Shown here: one piece after another, positions 35,118 to 47,857 of the stretch
Layout: each line of letters starts with the position of its first letter
How positions within the stretch are numbered: position 1 is the first letter of the stretch
Assembly: GCA_963969345.1 (NCBI GenBank)
Contig: OZ017766.1
Coordinates: forward strand, 9,238,001-9,302,000
Direction: 5' to 3'
Length of the DNA stretch: 64,000 nucleotides
Source: Turbatrix aceti
Taxonomy: Eukaryota; Nematoda; Chromadorea; Rhabditida; Panagrolaimidae
Position numbers and translations under genes: made by a program
The notes under the pieces: generated by a model
Seen by the model: only the letters and a program-made list of their open reading frames with translations
Told to the model about the DNA's origin: nothing
Database searches by the model: none

Positions 35118-36185
35118 GTTTACTTAATTAATCTAAATTAATCTGACACACATGTATTCTCTGTACAAACCTACATATAGTATTACATCTTATATTACAT
35201 CTTATAAATAAAGTACATATTGCTGTATATAACATGTGCACACGTTATACATATAGCCTATATAGAATATATAAGATATTTAAACATGTGAAGCATTTTA
35301 TGACTTATCAGTATTTATAAAAAATCAATGCTTGAAAAATTTTTTATCATGATTTCAATATTTGAACATTTCACCGCCATATATACATATATGGCCATAT
35401 ATTTATTTGTTTGAAAATTGACAGAAATAAATATAATGAATGCTTAGAATACTCTGTTACACTGTAAGTCAAATTACTGTAATGCATAATTTCTACACAC
35501 TTTGTAATACATTTTTTTATAAACACATAAACTGCAAACATTTGATTAGCACGCAATTATCCTAAATAAATATAATCATACTATGTGCATACGTGTAACC
35601 TTCCGTCTAAACTTTTTAAATTATTTGGCTTCAACTTTCATAATTTTTTTATTTCAGAAAAAAAAATTTTGATAAGTTTCCGAATATCCATCAAACCGAT
35701 AGAAACATATATATTTCAAGTTTCCTGGAACGTTGTTTCATACGGTATCAAATTAACGGTGTCTTCTGACTTTCAATGAATTACTGAGATAAGATTAGCG
35801 ACAAATTAATCACAACTCCGGATATATCCACCAACTAAACTCGTTCGTATCTTTGTCGTCGTCGATGTCAATTGACTCCGAACGACCACAAAATGGCGAC
35901 TATAACGGCAGACTGCTATGCAGACGACATATAGACCGACGACTGATACACAACATGGGGAAAGAAAAAAAAAGTGTATTCCCACTGTAGTAGTGATGAA
36001 TATTTAGAGTGCGCAGCACCCAATGATGACCGGGGATTTGCTTTTTACGTTTGAAAGATAAATACATAAATTCAAAGTTGAGAATAAGTGCATGGTTTGT
36101 GGATTTTATGATTTGTATCAGATAAAACTTGAGTCATAAAACTTTTTAAAAGCATAAACAGGTTTAAAATGTTTTAACTACATTT

Positions 36186-36307
36186 TATTTATTTTTTTAT
36201 TTATTTCACCATTACTCAGTGGTTAGTTATCATTAGACCAGATGTTAGGAGGCACAAATGATGTCCACGTAGGTGTAAATGTCTCGATTCGTTTTGGTCG
36301 CGATTTT
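36186..36307 (-). mobile_element. LINE 3' end
   Basis: About 120 bp matching the same LINE, longer than the copy at 35033 and extending to the TCGCGACCAAAACG region. It has a TAAA-rich tail on its 3' side. A 5'-truncated insertion. Confidence 0.75.
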
Positions 36308-38129
36308 AACTACATATGTACCTTTAAATAATTCAAATATTCTTTAATAATTTAAATATGTACGTATGTTAAAATTATTTTTATGACAAATAATGTCCTA
36401 ACATATTAATTAAGTTTTTTAAAATATTTTTAAAGATTTAAACCTTTTTTAACCTAAATAACTCCCCCTTTGCCCCGACCCTCGAGCAACGGACAATTCC
36501 CTTCCGATAATGCACTTTCCATTGTTTCGGTATCGAGAAATCTATGAAAAACGAGTCGTCCGTCGCTACTCTTTGCACCCTTCCTTCTCTCCCTTTTTCG
36601 TCGCTGTCACACACTAAACAATGACAAGACGCGACGACGCATCGCAGTACATTGAGATCACTGCGTACAACTCCAGCTACTACTATCAATTGACTTCCGT
36701 CCTTCACGTCAATCGTGTTTCATCCCGAGCATTGGTCGTAGAAGAACGCGCATACATAACAAGAATGGGAGAACAGAGGGGTGGCGCGATACAACGCGGC
36801 AACTCGGCCGAATAAATACAAGACATTTTTTAAAAAACGTGCTGTACTCAAGTTGCAATCAGTCTAATCGGTGGTGCAGCACGTCGCGCAGACCGATAAG
36901 CGATCAAAGAGCTCATACGTAAAATAAAATGTCCATCGACCACGGGTTTTGGGGTTTCGGAGGCCGTCTAACGCCCAAAATAGATCATATCCCGTCGGTA
37001 AAATTCGGGGACGTGGCGGATAAAAAAAATCAAATTTTTGCAAGAAATGTTTTAGGAAATAAGTTTTATTGCAGATACGGTTAATCTTTCAGACACTGAA
37101 TCCGGATAACAAATCCTAAATAGATTTTTTTTGTTTCTGACCTGGGTGTGAATGAATGTCACAAAAAATCTTACAATGGCAGTTGACAGATGAAAGAGAT
37201 GAGAAATTGTGTTTGGCAAATGGAACGATGTCCTGGATAATTTTTATTCATCAGGGGTTCATATTTTTTTACCCGGTTATAATACAAAAAAATTCAAAGT
37301 TTTTAAATTTAAGTATTGGCGCCAGAAAAAAATTTCCGTTCGAGAACCACATACTCAAAATCACATTTTTATCATTCAGATTATATTTATTTGCAACTGC
37401 AACTTTTGCAAAAACAAGCTTTATGCATGACATTTTCCAATTTCTAAAGAAATGTGACCCAATAATAAAGATTTTCCACACTGAAGGCAATAGTGAGCTC
37501 GGATCAAGCTGGATGTGAAATTGTGAATCCAGTTTTGCAAGCAAGATAACCTTAATTGGGTGTAGTCTTTGAGCTCTAAAATTTTCTTTAAAGCTGCACT
37601 TTGCCAATTTTTTTTGTTAATTAAAAAGGGGTCAGGTACTCAAATTTCATTTCAATTATTGTTAATATTCATTACTGACGTTTTCAGGAAAAATTCACAA
37701 TTGCCTTAAATTTTATTCATTAACGCATGACTCAACAAAATACATTTTTCCTTTCAGGATAATCAGAAAGGCAGCATTCATTCTTTGTTGTAGATATGTA
37801 TTTTTAAAAATAGTAGATACTACCAAGACACTTAAATTCACGTGAAAGAGATCACAAGAGCTGAATGAAATTAAGTAAAATCTAACAAAACCCATCCCAC
37901 GGGATGCATGACAAATTTTCAGATTACATGCAATAAATCAGAATTTTTTCCAGAGAACTATTTTTGTATAAAAATTTGAATGAGCATTCAAAAAACAAGA
38001 TCAAACGCACGCAAGGCAATGAATGCACCATTATTTCTAATGCCGTCGTCGTTGTGCCGATATCGTATACTATAGTGAGCGTGCCGTCGTCCATTGACCA
38101 TCGTAACAGACAATAAGAGTGCAGAAAAA

Positions 38130-39580
38130 ATGGATGAACAATCATCCCGACGCCGAAGTGCGAGACGCCGGGAATCAGATTCCGAACTATCTGAGAAGGA
38201 GAATCTGATGATACTTCGCAAAATGAAGCCTTACACGGCCCAGAAGGAAATCGTCATCGAGTGCAGCATTCCTCCAAATTCGGCCCTGGATATCGATCTT
38301 GCACCCACCCTTGTCGTAACGGGAATCCACAGAAACTCGTGTTTTCTCTTTCGACTCATCGTTGGCGATCAGATTCTGTCAATCAATGGCCTAGTGCCGA
38401 TGTCACCAAAACACGCACTTGACATCATTCGGACGGCGAGCAATCACTACATGGTTGGTTGCCAGATTTTTTTGGACATTGGAAAATATGAAAAAGTTTC
38501 AGCAATGTCACTTGAAAGTTTCACGATGCCCGGGTCAAGAACCGGTACCCCTGAGCAGAGCTATGAAACTCAATCTCACACGGCACGATGGATTTTGCTA
38601 CTTTATTGCCCGGATGCCGAGAATCGATAACGTGAGAATCGGACTTTTTGTTCGGTTATTCAGAGGAAAAATATTGGTCAACCGGATTCTGCCAAATTCG
38701 TTGGTTTCACTCTGTTTGCATGTAAGTTTGGAACCCTAAGCTACATATATCTAAACCGATCGGAGCTAAAATTCAGTTTTTGGTACGCAAAGTTGGAAAA
38801 CCTAAAAAAAACCGAAAACGACAAAAAAAGTATCTTTTAAGGGAAAAATAATGTTGTAGAACTTTTGTATCGGGAAAAAAAATTTTCGAAAAATTATTTA
38901 CCGAAATTTTGTTCAGTATCTTTTGTTTTTAATTCCAGGTCGGTGACTTCATCCTAGACGTCAACGCTGAACGCGCCACAGATCCAACACACCTCCAAAA
39001 AGCCATGATCAGCAGTCTCAAAAAATTTGGCTCATGCACCATGCTCATCGAGCGTCCCTATAGCCAGGCCGAAATCAACAATTCACGCATTATCAACGGC
39101 TTCCTCATCCTCAAGGATTGCATTGACCCGCCGATGCCTATGGACACGAATAACATCTGTCATCGGGAACTGTTTCGGATGCAAAGCAATCAGATGGCAA
39201 GGCCGCCTCAGGGCATCTACATCAAGGGTTCCGCCGAACAACATCAACCACGCGTTCGGCGAAGTTCGAGCAACGATTCACCCGCGAGGCTAAAAAAGCA
39301 CAAAAAACAACCTCCTGCAACCACGGATTCTGTCTATATGTACGCTGGAAAACCAAACGAAGTATCGACAAGACGGGTCCGTAAGAAGCACAAAAGCGAA
39401 CGTGAACGTAGGAACGTCGGTTTTTGTCCTGCGAAACCGATGGAATCAGCGATTGCGACGGATGTCGAAAATCCAGAATTTCTACAGAAAATTCAGGGAA
39501 GAAAGCCGGCTAACTCGCTCACATTCATGCCTAAGTTCATGTCTAGTGCTTTTGGATTGAATAATTCCCATAAAGGATAG
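38130..39580 (+). CDS. PDZ-like two-domain protein with apparent frameshift
   Basis: Exon 1 is 38130-38721, exon 2 is 38939-39580; the 217-bp intron is phase 0. The first PDZ-like domain lies in the first 120 residues (VVTGIHRNS, VGDQILSINGL, ALDII). A second spans the intron (VRIGLFVRLFRGKILVNRIL, then VGDFILDVNAER, SCTMLIERP). The C-terminal 150 residues are basic and low in complexity (RLKKHKKQPP). PDZ domains bind C-terminal peptides and act as scaffolds. Between the domains the frame shifts by +1 somewhere in about 38525-38570. This is either a base error in the assembly, or a mutation that makes the gene a pseudogene. The exact nematode relative was not recognised. Confidence 0.6.
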
Positions 39581-39659
39581 TGTGATAATAAATAAACATA
39601 AAAAATAGTTTCGAAAACTAAAAAAAACGGAAATGCGCACGCGAGGAGGTGTTTTACCA

Positions 39660-39845
39660 CGAAAACAGATTTTCGTGTCGAGAGCATTGAAAATGTGCAA
39701 TTCATTTCTAATTATTTTGTATTTTGAATTGCGATCCAAAATTGATACAGGAACAATACAAAAATTGTAACAAAAAGGTCTTGAAAGGAAAAAAATAAAT
39801 GCTTGTTTGAACACGAAAATAGATTTTCGTGTCGAGAGTATCAAA
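39660..39845. repeat. Two copies of a hairpin motif
   Basis: CACGAAAACAGATTTTCGTG at about 39658 and CACGAAAATAGATTTTCGTG at about 39808 are 8-bp-stem inverted repeats, each followed by TCGAGAG. They lie in the spacer between the PDZ-like and Flower genes, which has no other feature. Confidence 0.5.
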
Positions 39846-40253
39846 AACCATCGATTCCGCTTTTTACCCGGGTAAAACAAAAAAGAAACTTATAACTGAA
39901 TTACAAAAAAAATACGGCACTTTTTTAAAACAGCGAACTGTCATTTACGTTTTCCTCTTTATTTTGTACGGATGACGTCCAGGACGTGCGCATTACGCGT
40001 CTCTCAGCGAAGCTCAGTGTCGCCACGCACAAATATTTTTAGCAGCATTCAACAACACAACCTGTGTTTACTTGTGGTTTCTTCGTGACTCACACATTTG
40101 ACAAGGATCTCTTTCCCTTTCTTTCCGTCGTCCATCGATTGATCTGTATTTTTTTTTTGTTTTTGACTGTTGCTCAATTCTTCTTCACGACAGGTAAAAA
40201 AAAGCTATAGCTACCAGGATCGCATTCCAGCGCTTGCGAGGTTGTATAAAATT

Positions 40254-41425
40254 ATGAGACCAGAAAGTGGTAGTACAACTTCTTCGGGATTGCCGAGTGA
40301 TCGTCTCACGGAAGCTGGCTACGTCTACATCAATCGATACTCATGGTGCAAGTATATGAGTTATTTTAGAACGGCTTTTGGCATCCTGACTGTTTTTGGT
40401 GCGTTTTGGGAGGGATTTTTATGTTTTGAAAAATTTGAAAAAAAAATTTTGCATTACACGTATTTTTTTACGTTGCATTTATCAAGGAAAAATTTTTACA
40501 AAAAATTGTTATAACATTTTTATGTACGTATAAAATCAGTTTTTACGGGTTCTAGAATAAAAAAATTATTCACGTTTCATTTTTTTTCAAATTTGTGTTT
40601 TTTATGTACATTTTTTTTAAATGGGCGCAATTTGTAAAAAAATAAAATCCTTACAAAAAACCGGGAACATTTTGCATCTAAAAATTATATCAAAAAAATT
40701 GTTTTTAATTTGACAAAATTCGGATTTTTTAATTTGGTAAAAAAATAAATTGTTTTTGATGTGTAGAAATTGTAAAAAAAATTAAACATAAAAAAAACTG
40801 ATTTTTTGTTAAAAAAACGGTAATCATTTTTTTTCAAAAAATTAAAAAAAAAATATAATCGAAGAAAGATTACAAATAAATTTTTTTTGAAAGTTTTTGA
40901 ACTTATGTTGCAATTTTTTATTTTTATTTTGTTTTATCAAAAACCTAATTTTTACCAAAAAATATTTTCAGTAACTTTTTCCACCGCCCTGTCATCCCTG
41001 TTCTCAATAACCGCGTTTCCCCTCGGGGTCTATCTCTTCGTCGTGAGCATCCCAATGTTCCTCCTCGAATTTGGCAAGCCAATTCGACTTTTCTGCGGCA
41101 CAAACGGGCCTCTCTGCCAGGTTTTTGGCTTCGTACTCACCTTTGACAGGTGGAAGCGTGGACTCTTCTACGCTGTCCTTGCGGTTGTCTGCTTCTTTCC
41201 GAGCATCACCACTACCTGGGGCAGGATTACAGGTAAATTAAAAAAAAATTTTTTTTTTAAACAAAAAAAAAATTTTTTATGAAAAAATTTTCAGGCTGCC
41301 TAATCTTTCTCAGCGGAGTACTGTACGTGGGTAAGTGCTACCAGAAGAAAAAAGTATCAACCTTCGTCGTTGATCCGGCGTCTTCGACGCCTTCTTCCGC
41401 GTCCGCTCGTCAGGAAGGTTTCTAA
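40254..41425 (+). CDS. Calcium channel Flower homologue
   Basis: 178 residues in three exons, 40254-40398, 40972-41232, 41295-41425; introns phase 1, the first 573 bp and AT-rich. It has four hydrophobic segments and the family layout: a cytosolic N-terminus, TM1-TM2 pair, the acidic residue at the end of TM2 (PMFLLEF, compare LLCEAPF in the human protein), a loop with two Cys, WKRGLFYAVLAVVCFF as TM3, and GCLIFLSGVLYVGK as TM4 followed by a basic tail. Length equals the family norm (about 170-195). Flower proteins are synaptic-vesicle or endocytic membrane proteins linked to Ca2+ and vesicle recycling. The start is the first ATG after a CTACCAG acceptor. Confidence 0.75.
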
Positions 41426-41675
41426 TGTAAACAGAAAAATTATGATTGAAATCAAAAAATATTATTGAATCTTATGTGTATAGCTTGTACAACTTCCGAT
41501 GATGTCAGTTTTTTTTTTGCATGATGATGTACAGAAATAAATTTATCCTTTACGGAAAATTATCAATACATAAATATTCGAATTTGCATTTCAATCGGCG
41601 CTATAAAAACCAAATTTTTCGAAAAATCCAATCATTACGCATTATTTTCACGTGCGTCCGGCTTTTGTACACCTG

Positions 41676-42386
41676 ATGCATCTGTTTTTGGGCCATCTGT
41701 TACTACTTTTCGACGCCTTTTTCGTGGTTTTCGGCAAAGAATGTCACCCAGGATGGATTCAGCATTCATCAAATTTACCCGACAATTTGACATCCATCAC
41801 TCGTTGCATGAAAGTGCACAAACCGGCTGTTGAAATGCAAAGATGCAGTGTGGAAAAATGGTGCAAGGATTCTGAAGGACCTGAAAATGTCCAGATCATG
41901 CCGGCATCTTTTATCAATTTTCTAGAAGACTTCAGATTCCTGAATGGTTAGTTCACAAATTTTTGGAATTTTCGAAAAAAATTTTTTTTTTCAGAATCAT
42001 TTTTGATGAATTCGGACAATCAAATTTTGTATCTCGGAATTGAACTCAAATGCAAAGTTGAGGATTGGAAGATGGAAAACTTTGTCCAAGCTGACGACCG
42101 GTCTATTGATCCAAAAATGTACGAAAAATGCGTGTTCAACGACTCAAAAGATCCACTTTTCGTCATTCGAAAAAATGGAACGCTCCAAACGTGTTCAAAT
42201 TATCCAGAAAACCAAAACCATCCTACAGTATGCTCTTACGTCCTCGAATCCACGTACATCTTTGATCATGGGGGACAGATTTACACCGGCAAACCTGTCT
42301 GGGATCCCGCTGCCGATGACTCCGCCCCCTTTACTTTGATACCATTTGCCTTCGCATGTTCTTCACTTTTCTTGTTGACTCAATAA
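41676..42386 (+). CDS. Secreted or GPI-anchored Cys-rich protein, unrecognised
   Basis: 220 residues, exons 41676-41946 and 41995-42386 (48-bp intron, phase 1). The N-terminal 25 residues form a signal peptide (HLFLGHLLLLFDAFFVVFG). The mature part starts with ECHPGW and has eight Cys and two N-glycosylation sequons. It ends with a small-residue stretch plus a hydrophobic tail (FTLIPFAFACSSLFLLTQ), as in GPI-anchor signals. The CxPGW start recalls C-type-lectin-like ectodomains, but no lectin motif is present. It lies tail to tail with the receptor gene that ends 27 bp away. Confidence 0.65.
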
Positions 42387-42412
42387 ATTTTATTTTACAA
42401 TATTTATTCATA

Positions 42413-43893
42413 TTAGCAATGAGAAGCTCTTCTAGGGTAACTTTCAATAGTTCTCGGTGGTGATTGGATTTGAATGGTTTTTCGGGGCAAAAAACCACAT
42501 TTAGAATGCGAACTCACGAATTCTCCGGTAAAGATACGGAATCTGGGGTGAAAAACAAAAAGCATGAAAGCGACGCCGAATGTTATGAGCAGCTGAGTGC
42601 CGTTGGTTGCTACGGCAGATGTTAGCTTGTCTCTTTCAGAGAGGATGCCAGAAAGAGGAAATAACGACAGGGCTAGTTCAATGGTCGTTAGAATACCGAA
42701 TTTTATTACCTGGAAAATTTTTGAACATTTACGAAATCCATAAAAAAATCTTTTTTGTAAATTATCTCAAATTTTTGAACATTTTTGATCATTTTTGGCA
42801 ACAAAAACTACAAATTTTTGTTAAAAATTTTGTAGTTTTTTTTTTAATTTTGTAGTCGACAAAAACTACAAAATTAAAAAAAAATACATACATAAAACAT
42901 CCTTCGAAGAATGTTTTATGGATTAATTACAAATAAAAAATAATCAGTTGAACACAAAAAAAATGAAAAAAAAAATATCGCAATGATAACATTTTTTTCG
43001 GCTTTTTTTTGTGATCTGCACGAAATTTTTTGTTCGCGTTTGTCCGATTTTTCAAACAAAATGATCAAAACTTTTCGCAGTCGTTTGCGAACAAAAAAAA
43101 CCGAAATGCTAACTTCGGCATCTGAAAAATTTGAATTTTATTTTCCAGGTGTTCATTTTAGCAAAAATAAATTTGTGTTCAAACTCACCAATAAAACCTC
43201 CTTCTTATGCCTATAATCCTTAAGTTCAGGATGCATCTGCAAATGAACAATACGCCACGCAGTCAGCGCGTAGCAAACAAGGCACCAAACAGCTACAGCC
43301 CGACACGGTGATCCCGGAAACTCCATTGTTATCCAACTCTGCTCAAATAAAGTACAAATACTACAGTCGAACGTAAATACCATTTTCCACTGATTAAAGC
43401 GCTTATGACATCCGGCAAGTTCTGTTAACGTTCCTTCACCGAATCCAAGAATCCACGCTGTATACGGACAAATTCTTCGCAGAACTGTCAAAATTTTCGG
43501 ATTTGAGTCGAAAGTGAAGAAGAAAAATCTTTCAAAAGCTATGAGACCCAGTAAATAGTGGATTGTACAGAGGATGTGTGTGTGAAGGTGAGCGGTAAGG
43601 GTCATGGACCATTCCGAGTTGAAGATCGGCACCGGTGCCACCACGCATGGCAGAGCGCAGATGAGGTAAGTTCCGACGAGAAGACAGTTTGCGCCGGCGA
43701 TGTGAATCGGAAGAGTGAAAAAAGAATTCGATTTGAAGTAGTTTGGTTTTTCAAAGTAAATTCGAACAAGCAGAAAATTCAGGATAAGCGAAAAAATGGA
43801 GAATACAAAAATTAGGAGTGCAATGAATATCCGAGCTTCGGCGTCGGGAAGGTCAAAACCATCACTGAAGCATTCCTGCCAAACGTGAAGCAT
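42413..43893 (-). CDS. 7TM receptor (nematode serpentine, Sra/Srab-like?)
   Basis: 333 residues, exons 43189-43893 and 42413-42709 with a 479-bp AT-rich intron, phase 0. Helices: TM1 (IALLIFVFSIFSLILNFLLV), TM2 (IHIAGANCLLVGTYLICAL), TM3 ending AFERFFFFTF, an extracellular Cys-containing loop, TM5 (AVAVWCLVCYALTAWRIV), TM6 (FGILTTIELALSLF) and TM7 (LLITFGVAFMLFVFHPRFR). The ER at the TM3 end and the HP..R ending resemble the Sra/Srab receptors of C. elegans, but the assignment is tentative. Probably a chemosensory receptor. Confidence 0.7.
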
Positions 43894-44643
43894 CTTCAAC
43901 AATTGTAAATACTAGATAATAAAATAAATGCCAGACTTGTAAATAAATATTTATGTTTGCGTTTTTAGAACCAAACTGTAATTATATTCGTCCTCGCAAG
44001 TATTTAGAACCAAACTGTAACCGTTGTGACCTTACCTATGAATGAAAAAAAGTTCTAAATGGAGGATTATCTCGATATCGATTTCAGCTTATAAAAGAAG
44101 TTAGGTTGAGATTTTTAAAGACGTGTATGTACTTTGGATTAATGTAAAAACAACAGAACATGAGACAATGAAATTTGAGGGAGGTTTTGTCTGTTTCACA
44201 ATACGTTTGTATTTTTTGATGTTTGTTCAAGTTTTTCCGTTCGTATAAAAGTATTGTATCAGAAAAAAAACTAAATTTTTGTATTGCTATTATAGCTTAC
44301 ATTAATGTTAGATTACACTCTACATGTTTTTAGGCATCACAATTCACATCCGGCATCCAAAAATAAACTGTAATAAATACTAAAATTTGTTTTTTTGTTT
44401 ATTTGTTGGCTATGACGTTATATTATAATAATTTACATCGGGTCTATGTGCAATACGTATTGGTTTGGTAGTAATTATGTATTGGTAGTAATCTTCGATC
44501 CGTTGGAACATAATGCCATTTTTCTTCAGAATTTTAAGCGGAACAAAAAAAACTACAGGAAAAGTTGATGCCATTTTCCACAGTCTGGCTTGAAAAGAGA
44601 AACCTCTGACAAACCAAAAAATTAAAAATATCCATTTTTTAGT
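43894..44643. other. Intergenic
   Basis: 750 bp of AT-rich DNA. The phrase GAACCAAACTGTAA occurs twice, at about 43970 and 44007. No gene or element could be supported. Confidence 0.4.
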
Positions 44644-45290
44644 CTACTCGATGTAAAAGTCATTGAGGACTTTGATGTCAAAATCAACGGTGCACTTCCG
44701 ACCAGTAGAAAGAAGTGCGAGATCACGAGTGATGGCACGCCTCGTTCGATCGCGAAACTCCACAATACCGTTATCGGTGCATTTCAAGATCGCGATACCC
44801 TTTGCATTGTGGAACGTTCCGTCGCCTCCATTGTTGCCCAGAACATTACCAAAATGAGCGAACCACTTTCGGGTAACAAATGAAATCGGTCCCACCTAAA
44901 AAATAATTTTTTTAAAATAAAATAGTAAAAATGAAATTACTTTTTTTCGGTCGCCAAATTCTCGCATCCAGTAATACATTCCGATGAGCGCGGTGTTCGG
45001 TGGGGTGGGGAACGTGTACTCGGGTGACATAATAAGTCCGTTTTTCGAAACAGGGAGCCATCTGTCATTCTTGTCCCGATTTTTGTCGGTGTAAACGACG
45101 AAGTTGTTGCCAAAAGCAAATATCAGACATGCTAAATAAAAACCAAATTATGATGTTGATGTATTTATGAAAGAAAAAAATTACCTGCCAGCAATGCTGC
45201 GTTTTTGTTGTTTCGGTTGCAGGTAGCGTGGTCGTATATTGAACAATTCTTGAGAGTTTTTGATCGATGATTTTGTCCACAAAAAAAAGC
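44644..45290 (-). CDS. Unrecognised secreted protein, 5' end uncertain
   Basis: Three exons join in frame: about 45185-45290, 44941-45131 and 44644-44895 (introns 53 and 45 bp). The joined start region reads NAALLAACLIFAFGNNF, which looks like the core of a signal peptide, then VVYTDKNRDKNDRWLPVS and TALIGMYYWMREFGDRK. The last exon has GNVLGNNGGDGTFHNAKG and ends DFDIKVLNDFYIE. The frame in the first exon has no ATG before an upstream stop, so the true start is in an unseen exon, a base is wrong, or the gene is degrading. No family recognised. It lies just downstream of the SGNH-like cluster on the same strand. Confidence 0.5.
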
Positions 45291-45453
45291 CCGTTATAAA
45301 TACAATTCCTGGTTACTGTAACCTTCAACTTTTGCGTCATAATATCAAATTCTTCGCGGCAAGACCATGTGCATGCGTACGCGTTGAATTTCATTTATTT
45401 CTCACTCGCATTATTTTTATCCAATCGTTCAAAAAAAATTGTTCAAAATGCAA

Positions 45454-46488
45454 TCAATAAAAAAAGAAAACCAAAAACGCCACATAAAGGCTTATCGCAA
45501 AAGGATAGCAAATCGAAATTTGTAAAACAAAACCAAGCTGCGGGGCAAAGAAATCAGATTGCAGTAAATCCACGAGATAAACCCTTTGCGATGGCGGTTT
45601 CACGGCAACTCGATAACGCTTCTTCAGATAAAAACAATCTAATCGGGGATCGATCGTGAGAAGTTGTTTGTCGAGTTTCTGTTCGAAGAAAGACACGAGA
45701 GTCGTAAATCGGTCGGCGACAGGTGCATCCTTGTTGAAAAGTGCCATTTCCGAAAAATCCAGGACACTGAAAAATTGAAAAGCGAAATGATGGCAGAACT
45801 GCAAAAATAGTAACTCACGTAATTCCTTTTTCCGAAAAGCGTCGAAAGAAATCGTTGAATTTTTTGAATTTTGGAGCCAAATCTCCGATTTCAGGGATCG
45901 TCAGAAACCAAATCTGAATTCGAATGTTTTGAGATCGCAATCTGCGTTCCATTCTTATGAGCGCATACATGACGTGAACGGCGACTTCGGTAGGTTTCTC
46001 GTTGAGGTTAAAACGAATGTCGTCGAAGCCGAAGGAAAGCACAACAACGGTATCCTGAATTCCAAAAGTCGCAAATTTGAATGCCAAATCATCGATTTGA
46101 TCCCTAAAAAAATTTTTATGATCCCTAATGTAAATAATTTTGATGATTCCAAAACCTACGTAGATTCAACACATTGGTCAGAAGCATTTCGGTTACTCGG
46201 GAAAGTCACACAACTGGCAGATGAATTGTCACAGGCTCCGACGACCTCGAAGAGCAGAGAATCCCCAAAAAGCAGGAATTTGTTCTTGAACATCGGATGC
46301 GTGGTCGAAATGTTCGCCAGGTAGTCAGGTGTGTTGGCAAGATAACCGTTTGCCGGATTGGCGTCCACAGAAATAGGAAAATCGCTGGAGGGCAGAAGAA
46401 CACGTTCACCAGTTCCGGCGATCCAGTTTCCGGCGACAGAAGCAAAAAGAGAGATCAGGAAAAGCCAGAAAAGATTGTTCAAGTGCAT
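45454..46488 (-). CDS. SGNH-hydrolase-like protein 3, secreted/anchored class
   Basis: 308 residues; exons 46160-46488, 45819-46103, 45454-45766; both introns phase 2, as in genes 1, 2 and 4. The TTTTTAG acceptor and leader before the ATG match the other copies. It has a signal peptide, a shorter linker than gene 1 (VDANPANGYLANTPDY), FGDSLLFEV, SFGFDDIRFN and IWFLTIPEIGD, and a divergent C-terminus with a hydrophobic segment (FAISLYVAFLVFFFY) that would end the protein as a membrane anchor. Exon 3 has diverged most. In tandem with gene 4 on the minus strand. Confidence 0.72.
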
Positions 46489-46760
46489 GATGACACAAAA
46501 GTACCTAAAAACAAAAACCAGGAAATAAACGTAAAAAACTGTCGTAAAACAGCAAGTCGAAAGCTTACAAAAAGCAATCGCTGCAAGACCACGCCAAAAA
46601 AACAAAAATCGGCAACTGCTGCCAAATTTCGCGTCGAGACATTTATCATGTCAGGACCCAATGCGCACGCGTTCCATTGTATTCTATCGATCTTTCTTCT
46701 TCGTTTTTTTTATTCAACAATTAAAACATGGAAAATTCAAAACAATGTCGAAAAACGCCA

Positions 46761-47857
46761 TCAACGACGACGACGTTGGATAAGCATCACAGTGAGAACG
46801 CCCTCCCCAAAACTAAAATTCATAACCAAGAACAACACAAGGAAATTACGCTTTTCGGTTTTCGTCTGAGGTATCCAATCAGACAAAAAACAAAAAGGAT
46901 TCAAGCTAAATTTAGACTGCTGTTCTTCCGGAGAATTATCCACGACAAATTTGTACGAATTCTTCGGGGTAAGAGACATCGATCGGACATCCGGCATGAG
47001 AAGTTGTTTGTGAAGTTTCTGCTCGAAGAAGGACATCAGCATCGAAAATCGCTCGCTCACATTCGCATACTCGTTTGAGAGCACCATTTCCGAAAAATCC
47101 AGAATGGGGGTGCGATCCCTTAAAAATAATGAAAGCACATGTGAAAACGGACAGGTTAAAATAACTCACATGTAGCCATACTCGGAACGTTTACGAAGAA
47201 AGTCGTTAAACTCCTTGAAATTCGAAGACAAATCGCCGATTTCAGGGATCGTCAGAAACCAAATCTGAACATTTTCACGCTGGTATTGGAGCTTCCGAGC
47301 CATTCTTCGCAGGGTCTCAAAAAGGAGATCCGCAACAACAACAGAGTTCTGATCAGCGTTGAAGCGAATATCGTCGAAGCCGAAGGAAAGCACAATGACG
47401 GTATCACGAACATCGACGGCAGCGAGTTTGGAAGCCACGTCATCGATCTTATCCCTAAAAAATGGGAAAAAAGTAAATTTAGCAATTTTGAAAATTCCAA
47501 AACTTACGAAGAAAAGATTTTATTGTCAGAAGCCGTGCGATTGTTCAAGAGAGTCACACAACTGGCAGATGTATTGTCACAGGCTCCGACGACCTCAAAG
47601 AGGAGAGAATCACCAAAAAGCAGGAATTTGTTCTTGAACATCGGATGCGTGGTCGAAATGTTCGCCAGGTAGTCGCCCGAATTAGCGTCAGAAGAGTTGA
47701 CACGATAGCCGTTGGCCGGATTGAAAGCATTCGCGTCTGAGGTAATAGGGAAGTCGCTGGAGGGCAGAAGAATACAATCACCAGTTCCAGGTTTCCAGTT
47801 TCCGGCGACAGCAGTAAAGAGAGAGAGCAGGAAAAGCCAGTAAATGTTCCAGTTCAT
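46761..47857 (-). CDS. SGNH-hydrolase-like protein 4, secreted/anchored class
   Basis: 330 residues; exons 47508-47857, 47170-47454, 46761-47118, phase-2 introns of 51-53 bp. Signal peptide, GDSLLFEV, SFGFDDIRFN, IWFLTIPEIGD and FSMLMSFFEQKL are present. The mature N-terminus is closer to genes 1 and 2 (NAFNPANGYRVNSSDAN) than to its neighbour gene 3. The C-terminal segment (FLVLFLVMNFSFG) is only weakly hydrophobic and ends in four Arg. Its upstream DNA is the inverted equivalent of that of gene 2 and runs into the assembly gap at 48087. Confidence 0.72.

Larger units (their letters stand above)
32831..38129. other. 5.3-kb gene-poor interval
   Basis: AT-rich, with two LINE 3' ends (35033, 36186). 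A GC-richer stretch at 36460-37030 has short open frames, but no family, splice structure or RNA could be supported. It separates the divergent MLT-10-like and PDZ-like genes, so it probably includes both promoters. Confidence 0.45.

Noticed and set aside
36438..36830. Short open frames on both strands in a GC-richer patch
   Set aside because: No splice structure, signal peptide or family similarity; lengths are what chance would give.
38537..38550. 14-nt GT..AG segment as a micro-intron to repair the PDZ-like gene
   Set aside because: Far below workable intron size, and its removal leads to an immediate stop.
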